A stretch of 64,000 nucleotides of DNA from Chiridota heheva (Eukaryota; Echinodermata; Holothuroidea; Apodida; Chiridotidae). A program made the position numbers and the translations under genes. Shown here one piece after another: positions 11,428 through 26,400 of this stretch. The DNA is taken from positions 820,001-884,000 of the forward strand of contig JAIGNY010001262.1 of NCBI GenBank assembly GCA_020152595.1, in the 5' to 3' direction. The notes under the pieces were generated by a model that made no database searches, had not been told where the DNA came from, and saw nothing but the letters and a program-made list of their open reading frames with translations. Position 1 is the stretch's first letter; each line of letters opens with the position of its first letter.

Positions 11428-14400
11428 GTAATTTCAGTTTTCACTTTAACATCAAATGAAGTTGGTTGACATTCAGACTTAAGACCTGATATTGGGTAAC
11501 CTACCCATCAAAAATGTTGAGAAAAGAGCCACAAAATGCAGGTATGATTACCAGAAAATAAATGTTGGAACTAGTACTCAATAATACCTGTATAAGCACT
11601 GAAAAGAAAACAAACTGTACACTTTAAAGTTTACATGTTGTTTACAAATAAGTACCATGAGTTGGAATCAAATAATGGTGCCCTGTTCCAATATTTTGTT
11701 TGTATTATATTGTATGTTGTATGGAGAGGTATGCAGCTCAATGTTTTTCTAATATCTAAAGCCTTGGAATAATGGGTCATTTCCTTACAGAAATACAACT
11801 AAAATGTGAATTGTACAAACAAAGAAACAATTTGGACAACAATCAATTTGAAGTGTGCCTCTTATTTACCAGTTTATACTTTCTGGTGCGTGGTTCCCAA
11901 ATGCAGTTACAACACCTGCCTGATGTCTAGAGCATATGATTTACACTGTAAGGACAACCACCTAATTGCTTAGGGAATTTAAGCTTGTTTAAGATAGATG
12001 TTTTTGTTGAAATGAAAGGGGGATCTTGGGGGTAAAAACAGCTGCAGCCCTCTATCTTTGCTTCAGTATAAGTATACCCTTGTGTTTCTATGTAAAAAAG
12101 TTGATAAATCTCTATTTATGTTTCCTTCTCTCTTTTATAGCCAGGTGATCATGCGTTCACACTGGACAGTTCCTCGGGCACATATGCTGAATACGCCACT
12201 TCCTTGGAAACAACAGCATTCCAGTTGCCTGCTGGGATAGATTTTAGAGCAGGTGCAGCTCTTGGTGTGCCATATTTCACTGCTTACAGAGCTTTGGTTC
12301 ATAAGTAAGTCACCACATATGAGAACAGGTTGCTCAGGTGGCAGAGCACATGACTGAGATGCTAGAAGTCCTGGTTCCAAGGCTTGATCAGGTCTAATTA
12401 GATTTTTCCACAGCTGCTGTATGCAGACAGATACGACGAACATCAAAGGGGAAGCACATTTCGTCTGCAGCTCCTACTTCTCATTCAGCCATTATGAGAA
12501 GTGGCAATGGTTGAATTGTGCACACCATCCTTCGGTAGGTACATTAAGCTGTTGGTTCCGATGGCAGCACAGGAACATCCTACCTGGTTCTCTCTCAACG
12601 CTATTCGAAAAGAGAAGAGTGACAACATGGCATTCATTAACTTCCTGTCCCAGTCCAGTTTAGGGTGCCATGGATTTGATAGGCGTGCAATGAGATGATG
12701 TAGAATTGAGATATTGCACATTATAAGAAACCGATACAATACTTTAGATTTACAGATTTATGGACAGATAGCACAACATTAGCTTATTTAGCAATATAAT
12801 ATGCTACATATTTGTTATTGAAAAATCTTACAATTCTCAGCATAAATGGTCTCTCAATCTTGAAAATAGCATACTTCGTTTTCAAGTAATGACTGATCAA
12901 AGCTGAAGCATAAGTTCAGCATATACAATTTTTGATGTATGAATAAGAAAACAGCTCAAAATCTTTAGGTAATTCTATTTAAATTTCAGTCATTGAAATT
13001 TAAGAAAATGCACCCTACAAATATTTGTTGATTATAGGGTCATGGTGAAAACTCCAAAACTGTTTATCAGAAATAGCTGCACTCCTAAAACTAATTTTGA
13101 CAGAGGATTGCAAAATTATAGTTTGACAGAAAATAATCAGATCTTTGAGTTGATACATCACAAATTTGCATAAGAATATATGATGGCTCAATTTCTAATT
13201 TGTTTGATCTCATGTGTTGATCTATTTTCCAGGTGCCATGTTAAACCAGGAAGAACAATACTAATCCATGGAGCCAGTGGAGCTGTAAGTTTAAAAAAAG
13301 TGGTTGACTTGTACGAAAGGAGTGGAAAATATACTTTAATTTCTTGGATGATAGAAAGTCTTGACAAAAATTTATCCTTGAACTTAACAGGGGATAAATC
13401 GTTCATTGCACGATAAGCAAACAAGGATACATTTAAACATATCAGATCACTTAACTTGAGGGAATTTAGGAAGCGAAATAAACCAGAGGTATGGTCAAAA
13501 GCTTTTGCGTGAGAAATATGGCGGATAGCCATTTTTTGTAAGATGGGTGACTTTACTTAAAGAGGTTTGTGAGGTACTCGACCAGATTATAGAACAGTAG
13601 GTTGGGTGGATGGGGTAAGATTAAACTTTGATAAATAGAATGGAGAATATTTCTTGAAAGAAAATGCTTAACTTTAGAAAGAATTCCTACACCCTTGGCT
13701 ATATTGCCATCCACGACGCTGGCTGTACCTCCAAGGGCCCAGATAACATCCCCTACCAGTTCCTGAAACACCTCCTCAACAAGGCCACCACTACCCTACT
13801 CACCATTCTACTCACCATCCTCAACCACATTTTCTCCTGGCACTCCTTTCCCCCATCTGGAGGACAGCTATTGTCACCCCCATCCTTAAACCGGGGAAGG
13901 ACAGTACCGACCTCTCCAGCTACCGCCTTATTGCCCTCACCTGCTGTCTCTGTAAAATTATGGAAAGAATCATTAATCAGAGACTAAACTGGTTCCTTGA
14001 GACCAACATAATCCTCTCCCCTCACCAAAGCAGCTTCCGGAAACATCGCAATACCCCAGACCAGTTAATTACGCTCGACACCGCTATCCGGGAATCCTTT
14101 GCAAAAAAGGAACACCTCATTGCCATTTTTTTCGACCTCGAGAAAGCTTTCGACACTACTTGGAAATACCGCATTATCCGCAAACTTCACACCATCGGCC
14201 TCAGAGGCCATCTCCCCATCTTTATTCAAAACTTCTTCTCATCCAAGGCAGTTCCAAGTTGGTATTAGCCACACCCTCTCCAACCCCTACCCCCAAGAAG
14301 AAGGCGTCCCCCAAGGAAGCATCCTCTCTCCCACTCTTTTTAACCTGAGCATTAATGACATCGCGGACAACCTTGGCCCCAACATCTCAAACGTACCCTC

Positions 14401-17400
14401 TACGTGGACGACTTCACCACCTTCTACTCCTCCCCTAGCTTTCACCTTATCAAAAATAGACTCCAATTCAGCCTCAACTAGCTGCAAGTCTGGTGCAACA
14501 ATAACAGTTTTAAATTCTCCAAAGACAAGACAGTCTGCATGCACTTCTTTTTTTTCAACAACCTCCGCCCCAACCCGCAACCCGAACCTTGTGCTCAATG
14601 GCAATCACATTCCTAAAGTTGAACACACGAAGTTCCTGGGTTTAACTTTAGACCCCAAGCTCTCCTACAAGCAGCACATCACCAACCTGAAACTAAAATG
14701 CAACAGCTCCCTTAACATTCTCTGCCTCCTCTCCAACACCACTTGGGGTGCGAGCCGCCATACTCTCCTCAAAATCTTCAGGCTCACCATTCATGCCAAG
14801 CTTGACTACAACAATATTGTCTACTGTGCCGCTCACAACTCATACCTCATCCACATCAACACCATCCAAAATGAAGCCCCCAGGCTTTGTCTAGGTGCCT
14901 ACAGGACCTCCCTAATCACCAGCCTTCATGTTGAAGCCAATAAACCCCCCCTTTCTACTTAGATGTAGAAAGCTTAGCCTCTCCTATGCTTTTAGAGTCC
15001 TCACCAACACCCAGAACCCTGTTTACAACCTTATTAGGTACCCCAATTTCTCCACCCTCTTTGATAGGACTAAAACCCTATCCCCTCCCTTTAGATTACA
15101 CATTAAATCAGACCTCTTCCATCGCGGCATCAACCCTGCCACTCTCGGCACCTTCTCCTGGCCCACTTTTCCTCCTTGGGCCACCCCCACCCTTTTATCC
15201 ACCTGGGCCTCTCCACTAATCACAAAACTTAAACTCATCCTAACCTCTTCATCAATCTCCACAACCAAATCAAAGACAAACTCTCAAACTACACCTCTAT
15301 CTATACTGATGGCTCCAAGGAAGGCAACAAGACAGCTGCTGCTGCCGCCGTCATCCAAGACATCACCCTGAGTAGCAGACTTCCCGACTACTTGTCCATA
15401 TTTTCAGTCGAGGCAAAGGCCATTCTCCTCACCCCTAACTTTATTGAGTACTCTCTGCTCAGCCACTTTGCCATTTTCTCCGACTCAAAGGCTGTTTTTA
15501 CTTCTTTACATAATCCTAAATGGGATAACTTCACATCCCACCTCCTCCGGAAACTCCTTTCGCCCACCCTCTGCAGGAAAAGTATTCTTTTCTTCTGGAT
15601 ACCCAGCCATGTTGGCATCCCTGGCAATGACAGGGCTGATACAGCCACTAAGCTTGCCCTCAACCTCCCCCCTACCCCTTTTCCCAAAACCCTTTCTGAT
15701 ATCAAACCGCTTATCGCTTCCCTTGTTCGTGACCGCTGGCAAACCTCATGGAACTCCAAAATTGATAACAAACTCCACTTCATCCAGCCCACCATTCCGA
15801 TCAAACCCACCATCAACAACCTCTCTCCTGTGGACAACATTCATATTACCCGTCTTAGAATAGGTCACATCCACCTCACTCACTCCCACCTCCTTATTGG
15901 CTCCCCCCAACCCCTCTGCAACAATTGCCATTGCACCCTCACAGTCCATCACGTTCTCCTTGCTTGCCCCCTGTACAACCTTCCCAGAGCTTCCCTCGCT
16001 TCCCACGCCCCACAATTCAATTGCTGAGTTCTTCCAAAAAAAACCTCCAGATAAAATTATCTCCTTCCTTCATTATGCTTCCCTCTACAACCATATTCAA
16101 TTCTCCTCTTCCACCCCCTCTCTCTACTTTGTTTTATTCACCCATGCACCTTCTCTCTCGTTCACAGCTTTCTGACATTTTGTTCTTGTATTTCTCTCAT
16201 TCTTCCCCTGTTTCCTTTCCTTCCTACCTCTAGAATGATCTGACCTCTCTGGCACAATTTAAACCTCGTTGTCGTGGTGCCATTAAGACTTCATCAAACA
16301 AGCAAACAAACAAACTAATATATCATGATTTATGGTGTCAAATGCTTTTGACAGATCTATGAAAAGACCAACAGATATATGTAATGGCCTTTATCAGCGT
16401 ATATGATATTTGGGACTTAACTTCCTCTCCACTTGAAAATAAATATAATAATAAATGAATCATTTAAAAACAAATATTTGATAAACAATATATGTAATGG
16501 CCTTTTTCAGCATATATGATATTTGGGACCTAACTTCCCCTCCACCTGAAAATGAATATAATAATAAATTAAAAAAAGATAATTGATAAACAATAGATGT
16601 AATGCCCTATATCAGTGAATATTTTGACTGGCTTAAAGGTACTAATGCCTAATAACAAGTGATTTGTGTTGCTTTCCTTACAGGTTGGAGTTGCTTGTAT
16701 TCAACTTGCTCGCGCATATGGTCTAACAGTCCTTGGAACGGCTGGTTCAGAGGCTGGATTGGAACTTGTCTCAAGTCTTGGAGCAACCCATGTGTTCAAT
16801 CATAGGCAAGAAGGTTATGAACAAAAAATTGTGGTAAGTTAACTACAGGATATTAGTCTATTGCAGTGAGTTCATATTCTACAATAAACAAAAGTAAAAT
16901 AAGAACAAGAATAAGTTCAACATTTTTTTTTGATTCAAATGTGGGAGTGAGATTGGAAGCGACATTACACCCTTGCTTTTGCTAAGGTTTTTTGTATAAA
17001 TTTATGGCTTACACAAAGAGTTGCATAAAGGAACTGGCGGCCGAGGAGTGAGGGCGTTGGTTTTTGCTTATTTAGGTAGATTTTTACTAGTAGAAGTCCC
17101 ATCACACGGTCTGTTTGTACAGAAAATTTCACCCATCATGCGCAAGCGAACAAATTCCAAAAAGTCAAAGAAAAAACATGTAGAAATTAGTCATGTTTGT
17201 TATATTCCGTACCGCTGGGTGCAAGAAAGATATTCGATTTATTTTGAGACTCAACTTATGAAGTATGCCCTCACTTTTCGGGTGCCAGCTTCTTTAAGCT
17301 GATTTGGACAACAAAGTCTTGTGAAGTTTCTGTGATTTACCATGTGAAGAAATAGCTGAAGAAGTAGCTGAATAGATTGGATTTTGGTTCCAATGCCAGT

Positions 17401-20400
17401 AGCATAGAAACTGATGCAGTCATGCTGGCGTGTGTGTATGTATGTATCTGGCGTGTGTATGTATGTATGTATGTACAGTACCGCCCACATTAAATTGGCG
17501 TCGATCGTGAAGCGTGATAAAATATCACGTTCCAACTATAACAACGCTTTCCATTACACCTATTGCAAATGCTTAACGTAATATCGGCCGTCGCCGCGCT
17601 CATTTTATCGTTATGGTGCATAGGCATCTAAATGGCACGATTCTGTTTTCGTTTTAGCGTTAATTCGATAGCAGAACGAACGATCGTTCTATCGGGATTT
17701 TGAAGAATTGGGGAAGGCTTTGCAGTTAGAAAAATCTAGAATTGTAGGAGAATTTTCCGATAATTGTCGGCTTCCGATAATTGTCATCGCGATGTAATCA
17801 TAAATAGACACTGACCAAAAAATTTCGCGGAATAAGCACTAGGCCTATATACACATGCTTTCGGAGCTGTATGCCACTAGTGTTCTAATATCAGTGTAGG
17901 CCTAACGTTAGTAATAGCATTATACTTAGTTAGTTAGTGTGCAGTCAGTGACGAGTATGTCCAAAATAGGACACTGCATTGACTGCAACTTGTTAATTCG
18001 TGTTTTTACGGGCAAGATAAGATCAAAATCGACATATGATAACCCTTAGATTAATATTGTATGCAATCATTATCTCATTTAAATATTTAATTAACAAAGA
18101 AATAAATAGACAAATCGCAAGTTTAAGTTATCTTTGGGGAGGAGAGTTAAGAAATGAGTAGTCCTACCGACATTTTTAATGTACATCCTTGTTATTTTCC
18201 TATACAATTCTTTATATATTGGCATTAAAAGGTTACCTTGAATTTTAAAGGAAATACAACAAATTTGCCTTCAAAAAAAGGGAAATTCGACCAAACAGTT
18301 TCAACCCACCCCTACGGTCCTACCTCTGACTTCCTCCCAAGTAAAATACAACTTCTACCCAATAGAGTGGGGACCATGAGGCAAATTAAAACATTTTTTC
18401 AAGTTGGTGTCACCTTTATTACAAAAGATTAAACCTAATCTGATTAGGAACCTATGAAATGTTTTGTGATATATTCAGGCCGGTAGCCAGCAGGCTTTCT
18501 TTTCGACGGATGAATGGAAGGGGGAACTTTGGCAAATTTTCCATATACATATTTTTCGTTTGATTATTCACAAACGCAATGTGAGTTTGATTCATCATAT
18601 CGCAGTATTAGGGCCTACATTAATAGTATGTGAACATCCGAATTTAGTGTTTTCAATGTGCAGATTATTTTTAGTCGCTAGTACAATAATGCTTGTACCT
18701 TTTTCCTTTTCTGTTATTTTTAATTCCAACATTTTGTAACCTACATTTGTATGTAATTTCAATCTCGGTGAAATAGATACATGTATAACCAACAATTTTA
18801 AGCAAACATTTTTGCCATATAATTGATCCATGGAATATTTTGAAAGCATGTCAAGTTAAAAAAGGTTAGCCAAACTGTTTTCCAACTTCGCAATTCCTTA
18901 GACGAGACAGAAAAAGCTGCGCAATGTTTATTGCAGCGAACGGCAACTTGTTAGGACTTTAAAATTACGGGAAAATATACAAATCGACTTGAAAAAAGTA
19001 TGAGAGAATACACAACGAAATTAGCAACATCAACTTACTTAGATATTTATATTCTGAATATTAAAGTCCTGGTCCAAAAAAATGTTTAAAACTTTATCAA
19101 AACAAGTTTCCAAAGATAAAGACATTTTTTTTTTTTTAACTTCTCCGTCATAGAAAATAAAATAAAAAAATATGAAAGCTGTAAAACTGCAAACAAACGC
19201 AATTTCCTTGTTTTAAAAACGTATGCTTTACTTTTATCTTTGCACATAACAAAAACTGGAAAAACTTCCATAAACCAGTGGTACATTCCTTCCAAGCAGG
19301 AGCTGTCGCCCCAGTTAATGGCCGCCAAGTTAATGTATAGCAAATTATTACCACACATCGCGTCAGTATAAATTCTACATTTTTTTCAAAATTATTAGAA
19401 CTGTGTCAGAAAAACAACAAAATATCTTGTTCAAAGATATGCCGCCCGCGTTCCCCCTTCACATGTCTGGGTGGTTTATAACCTGACGACAGGTTTCCTC
19501 GAACTTCTCGGCCACGCGGCGCTTAATTGTTGACAGACATATTGCATGCAGGACACTTTTATGTAAACATTCAAAATGGAGGAAAGCCGTAACGTATTAT
19601 AAATTAAGACAACAATACCCAAAACCGGGAGGGGGAGTGGACATCTAACATTTTGTGAAGTGAGAAATATGAGGAAATTTACTGAGCACGGGATGGAGGG
19701 ATGATGAAAGCATCGCCTTATCTTCATTCAGGAAAACAAATCATGAAAATGGGAAGGGGAAAGGACAATATCATATACCAAGTATGTTTTCACAGTAAAA
19801 AGAATTCTCCCATCTCAAATTCAATGTTTGGTGATCAAATTTGCCGTTTGAAACCTGAAACGGGGAGATCTTAACAAAGAACCATGGCACTGCCGCCCCC
19901 ACCCCGCCCCTGTCCACCCCTTCCTATTCGTAATACTTCCATTTTTGAGGAGAAATTGGGGGGGGACGATCACGATCTTCAAAATTATGTTTTCATAAAG
20001 AGAATGCCCCCACCCCAAATTCAATAGTTCAACGATCCCAGTTTGTCGCTTCAACTTGCAAACGAGCTAGGAAATCATAACAAAGATCCACTTTTCCGCC
20101 GCCCTCGCCATCCCCGCACCCTTGCTGTCTTAATACTTCAATTTTTTGGAGAAATTGAAGAAAACTGGAGAGGGGAGATAATCTACCAAATTACGGTATG
20201 TTTTCATAAAGGAGAATGCCCCCACCCTAAATTTGATAGCCTGATAATATTAAATTAAACATATATAAGAAGGAATCACTCATGGAGTACCACTAATAAT
20301 CGCTATTAACCGCTGTGATCCCCAGTCCCTTACCCATAACCACCAAACTCAAGTTTATGTCAGACTTCAAATATTTGGAAGACAACATGAAAATCGGGAG

Positions 20401-23400
20401 GGGCATATACCTTTGTAAGTATTTCCCTTTAAATGTGCCAATCTTAATTAATTGGACCGCGTTAGGCCAAAGTCCAGACGTAGCTGGCGTCAATTTGTAA
20501 ACAAATCTGTCAAATGTGCTGGGAATTGGGCAGCGGCATTATTTATGATCCTTTAGAAGTTTGCCGTGTTTTTGCAGTATTGTGTTTCATAGAGATTAAT
20601 GTTAATGGTGTTTATGTTCGTAAGTTTGGGTAGGAATTAAAATATATCTGTTGAAAGGAAAGACATTTTCGCACGGATCTAATTTATAAAGAAAATTTTT
20701 GCACCTGGGCTTATCAAATAGTGGGAGCATATGTGTGTTTCTGTTTACTTACGCTGATTTCAAAAGATTTTGATGCATTTTTTCAACACGGAGGTCTACA
20801 CTGAGCAAAGAGTGCTTAGTTTAGAATTGTATTTGTTCTTATTTTATTATTCTTTTCTTTTCGCGTTTTACTGTTACTGTATATGGAACTACATATTAAA
20901 AAGTTTTTGACAACGTTTCTTAATATTTTGTTGGAAATATTTCACGAGTTAAAATTTTACTTGACTATTTGGAATACTATATATTTCAGAATAAAACATG
21001 GAAATCTCAGTGAGTTAAAGTTGTTTATTTTTATTGCGCCCGATCCTTTGTATTTCGCTTATCATTTTAGTTTAAATTTATAATATTTCATTCAATTTTC
21101 ATTTTATGATTTATAGAAAAAATGGCGTGCCATGATAGTGTAGACACACGTTGCGTTGCCACGGTTCCTTACTTTTCAGGTTGTAATTTTTGTTGAACTT
21201 ATTGAAAATAAATAATGATCGTAAATCTCTGTGGTACACTCTGCATTGTCGTTACCAATTTATTGTGGGCTGATATGTGTCCTTTGAAAAGACACGGGAA
21301 ATGAAATACTTAATTTTGCCCAAAACGGCAAATTTGCATCAGTTTAAACTTATCTGAACTAAAGAAATTTGCATGTTCGCATGCGTGTGCAGACGTTAAA
21401 TATTACACACAGTACCGGCGCTTTTACCGCGCAATTGTCAAACTGCTCGCATCGGTCACTACTTAAATGTTGGAAAATGGACTCATACTGTAAGTAAACA
21501 ATAAGACTAAGAGAAGAAATATCCTTTTTGATTCATGATCTGCCAGTTAGGAAATGCGATCAAGAAGAATGAAAACAAAATCGTGCAAAAAAAGTTATTG
21601 AAGACGATATAAAACCAATTAAGTATAACATGCTAAACAGTAAATAAAGAAGAAAGAAAGCAATAATACAAGGATAAACTATACTTATCTCCCTAAAAAG
21701 AAAGAAACAAGAGAAAAACATTAGATTTTCATGGAACAAAAAAAGACAATCATGACCAAAATTGTATCAAAAACTTTACACCATTTTCGCTGTAGGCTAT
21801 TCTTTAGAATTTTTCTTTATTACGGGTGGGGATGGGACGATCTGATTTCATGGCTATCATGATTAGTACACCGGGCCAAGGTACGTATTTAAATTGCCTC
21901 AGTGACAGCTGAGAATAAATATGCTTCTAACAAAAGTTATAAGCCGTTTTGTATACATTTTAATGTGCAACTCAATGGTTGTTGCCATCTTGTTTTGGTC
22001 AATTACCGATGATATGCGAAGGGAAATGTCTATTTGACTGCAGCATATTGTGAAAAATACATTTGATAATACATAATATGGCGTCAATATTTCAAAACAA
22101 TTTTAAGCCTAGGCTAATATTTTTACATGTAAGCGTATACGTGGGGCCCCTAGTAGTACGTTAGGCAAATAATACTAAGATTGTCCAGCAAACCTCCAGA
22201 CAATATCGATTCCTAAACTTTGTCTCGCACAATATGAACTCACTGACGCAGGAATTTACGTTATTACGACCTACCAAAAAGCGTGAAAATAAAAACCGAG
22301 GCGAATTTTAATCTGACGCACTCAGGTTGAAATTACGTATTACCTTTATGCAGCTAGAATGTACGATATCGCCGGTGCGTGATATCACGATATATCGTTC
22401 AATCGTGATTCACTGTAGTATAGTTATAACGTTAGCAAGTGTTCAGGATTTCGATATGGAATGTTATCGTGATCACGATACACGATGCCAATTTAATGCA
22501 TGTGTCTGTGTCACAAAGTGGGTGCCGAACTCACACCCCACCATGACTTTTCTTTGTCACGTAGAATAAATTTCCCCTATTTGAAATAAACATGAAGTAA
22601 TTACACATAGATAAATTAAGTCGATGTTATTTACTTCTAGTTATACCTTAACTACCATGCTATAAATATGCAATCTGGTCACATGACCTGATTCTAACGC
22701 ACTTCTAATCGACCTTAAAAACGTAGTTACCAGCCCAGTCCTGACCTCCATATAACCTCTACTAACTCTCACTTCTTTTCAGCGCGTAGTTTTCAAAACA
22801 TCATTGGAACTGGTCAAAATTGTTTTCATAAAATTAACCTTTTTCTAACAATTTTTTCCCTTGCAGCTTCTACCAGGCAGGTTTTTACGCTGCTCTATCT
22901 TATCTGATTCGCCTTTTCAAGTCTTCTGAGGTAAGACAAAGTAGCCATTGGTCCGGGATTTCTTCGGTCCAACTTACAGGCTTTCCCATTTAGCTTACAC
23001 TTAGGATAGTGTGTTTTTGTCACCATGCGTACACAAAGCGGTGGCTTGTTCGAGAGAGTCCCACTCTCGGGGCGGGTGTTTTTAGGCCCTAGAGCACCAA
23101 GTGTGCCTGTCTAGTGGACCTCTTGCCACTGGGTTTAAGCGTTTTTCACCCTCGTCCCGCCCTTCCACGAAGAGAGCCTAGCATTATACTATGCATTGTA
23201 TTAACATGTTAGGATATCTTCAGTACAGGTTCTCATATGCATTAGGCTAATTTCTTCAATCGATGTTAGCGCATGCGTATTGGGTCGATGTCACCACAGG
23301 GTGTTTGAGGAGTCAACTTCTTACAGCTCCAAGGAGTGACAGTTGTTACAAGAGAGCCTAAATTTTATTTAACGTTACCAGTACATATCTTGTATTCGTT

Positions 23401-26400
23401 TTTCTCACATATAATTAAGACAAAGTTGTTAATTTTCAAGCTTGAACTTTGGGGCTTTGGAGAGACCTTGAGAGGGTCTCTCTGATGTCTTTACAAGAGA
23501 TCTAATCTTTTCTTTCTATCTCCACAGATGCCAAGCTACTCAGTGGTTCGTGTTTTCCACAATACCCCTACGCTTTTAAAGAATTTAGGTTCGGTGCATT
23601 TTCTCGAGTTTAAAAAAAAAAAATCAGATAGTAAATTTTCTGATAAAATTTGTTGATGTACTTAATTGCTGTGGCTTGCCTCTCTATGTTTGACAAAGGG
23701 TTGTTGGTACATTCCCTGTAGGGGCGTCTTGGTGTAAGTGTATATGTATGCATTCATATATATATTTTACTTTTACAAATAAACGCCAAGAGGCGACATA
23801 AATCAATTAGTCTCAGAGTTTCTACTTACGTGATAGATTACTGAGTCGTGGAGGCCTGTGTTTGTAGTTTACTTTGTTAACTTTTTCCTGATTCACCCAC
23901 TAAAGGCCCCTGACTCGATAGATTACTGAGTCGGCAGGGCCACAGGTGCGGTCTTTTAGACGTAAGTTACCAGAGTATATATTGATAAGCTAAGTGGCGT
24001 CCTAGACTTTACTTAGAATAAACCACTATAAAGAAGCTGCCCCTTCTCAATAAGATTACTGAGTTGTGGGAGGCGCGTATTTTTAGTGGGTAAATCCTTT
24101 GTACACCGCTGTGGTCCACGGTTCCGCGATAGAGACCGGTAGGGCCATGTAAAGGCTGCACCCAAAGAGGTTATACGTGAGTCACAAGTGATTTCACGGG
24201 TCCTTTCTGGTCCGTACGACTCCGGTGATCGGAATTATACAGTTCCATGGCCCGTGTTCACAGCTCCATACGGGTTTATTGGACGGTTCCATACGGCTCC
24301 ACGGTCTGTGTTTACGGATCGATTGGACGGCTCCACGGTCCGTGTTTACGGATCCATTGGACGGCTCCACGGCCCGTATTTACGGGTCCGTCGGAGTCTA
24401 TTGGACGGCTCCACGGCCCGTGTTTACGGGTCTGTTGGACGGCTCCATATGGCTTCGTGGTCCACGGCTTTACGGGTCCGTACAGCTCCAGTGAACGGGT
24501 TCGTACAGCTTTATAGTTTTATAACAGGATAATATACACCGTACTATTAACCCGGAAATAGACCAACTAGCTACGAAGCTACGTGGTCAGGTGACAAGTG
24601 ACAATCTTCACAAGAAGTATAGCACCAGGAGAGCTATTTTCTTCTTGGTTCCGTAGCCATTAGCTACACATTTCCACGGCAGTGTGAACGGCATCAATGA
24701 GAATGTCTGCGTTGAACATTACAGTTCCGCAATTATTTTCACCAGTATCATGAACACGGAGGACAGGTCCCCGAGTGTTGGTGCGTTACGCACCCAAGAT
24801 GTCCCTCGATGCATAGCATGTAAATGCTTCTGTAAATTACGCTGACATCCATCTCACGTGTTACGCATGGACATTATGCTGCGAGTCCAACCCTTGTACT
24901 CTATGCAGGGACTGAAATCAAGCAGCGTGGTCGGAGCACAGACTCCACCACGACCGGCACTTTAAAAAAGCGACCGGCATTTTCAAAAAGCGGCTGAGAG
25001 AGTGGAGAAGCGACAGTCAGACGTTCTTCGTCTCCCCCCCCCCCCACCCGCCGCCACTGCCTCTGCCACCCAGGCTTAAACCGCAGCCTCCTCTCGCCCA
25101 GGAAGCTGGGCCGCCGCCCACTCTCAGCAGGGCACCCAACAATTGGCCCCGCAGCTGAGTAGGTGTACACTAACATGTACCCCGGTGGAATTAAACATTG
25201 TGGCGGAGCCCAACCCTTCCGTCCCCCCGGTGAGGTCTCCTGAACGAGGCAGACCCCAGAGGAGAGACAGGGGACAGATTCAACGTCACCAGTCCTCTTT
25301 CTCTACCTCATCCTCCCCTGAACCCAGGTGGAGGCAAAGGAAGCGACACAGGGCAAACCCCCTCGAGGATTCCACCTTCCAGGACACACTCAAGAAAACA
25401 CTTATGACTTTGGTGTCCCAGGCGCTAAAGCGGAGGCTACCACCTCCTGCACCTCCCCCCCTCCCCCCACAGCTGCCACTGCCGCGGCATATTAGGTGCG
25501 AAGGAGGATGCCCTCGACATCTATCCCTCGGGAGAGGAAGTCAATTTTTTGGATGATATGCACCCTCCGGTGGAGACGCCGGACACGCTTACAGCATGGG
25601 GGATTCCTCCCACCGCCCCAGTTCAAGCCGTCCCCAGTGCTGCATCAACGATGCAGACCGCACTAGATAAGACATCCGTATCCTACCGGATACCGGACGA
25701 GGTCCTCTTCCCGCCACCCTTCCCCTCCCCTTCCCCCGGTAGACCCCTTTTTACAAGGGGAGCAGGTTGCCCAGCTTATTGACTTACTAGAACGGGAAAT
25801 CCAGCTGGATATTGCAGAAGCACCTCTCTTATAGGCTGGCTCACAGTCTTAGTGTAGACTGCTCAACTTAGCTCCAAGGGATACTTAGCCAACAGCTCAA
25901 CAATTTCCCATTTAAGCCTCCCTGGTGACCAGGGTTCGGCATTGGGCCAGGACCCTGGACAGGGACTGGACAGCCTACATCATAGAAGTTGATGCATGTC
26001 CAACCAGCTGCCTATCAGCGTTCATAAACACCCCCTTGATCCTGAAAGGAGTGTGACAACTCCTCTACAGCCGGTGAGCGGCACCGCAGTGGTGTCCAGC
26101 TACGTGGCCAGGGCTAAGAAATTTCTTAACCTTGTGGTCCAGGAGGGGAGATTCCCTAACAGCTGTTGACCGGGCTGTACAGCGGGATTTTATATACCAA
26201 GCCCTTGCCGTATGGGTGACAGAGGGCTTAGACTCAGATTTCCTCGACGTGACAGTCAACGAACTCACTCAAGAGAGGTTGTCTGGGAGAGGCACGAGAA
26301 TGTTCTCCCTTTCCTTGCGACTCCCTGACGCCACTCAGACGGACTTTCGGCACTTACCAACAGAAGGCACGGACCTATTTGCAGGTCACTTCTGAGATGT

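Noticed and set aside
13188-13532. 114-codon minus-strand frame overlapping CRYZ exon c
   Set aside because: Its last third is the antisense of exon c and its first part is LINE-derived; not a separate gene.
20883-21083. Shared small [13 protein letters not shown] in repeat copies A and B (second at 47707)
   Set aside because: Conserved start, but differences between copies are mostly amino-acid-changing and the C-termini diverge, as expected for neutral repeats.
24188-24532. Three overlapping frames of 89-114 codons
   Set aside because: 34-bp tandem repeat open in all frames.
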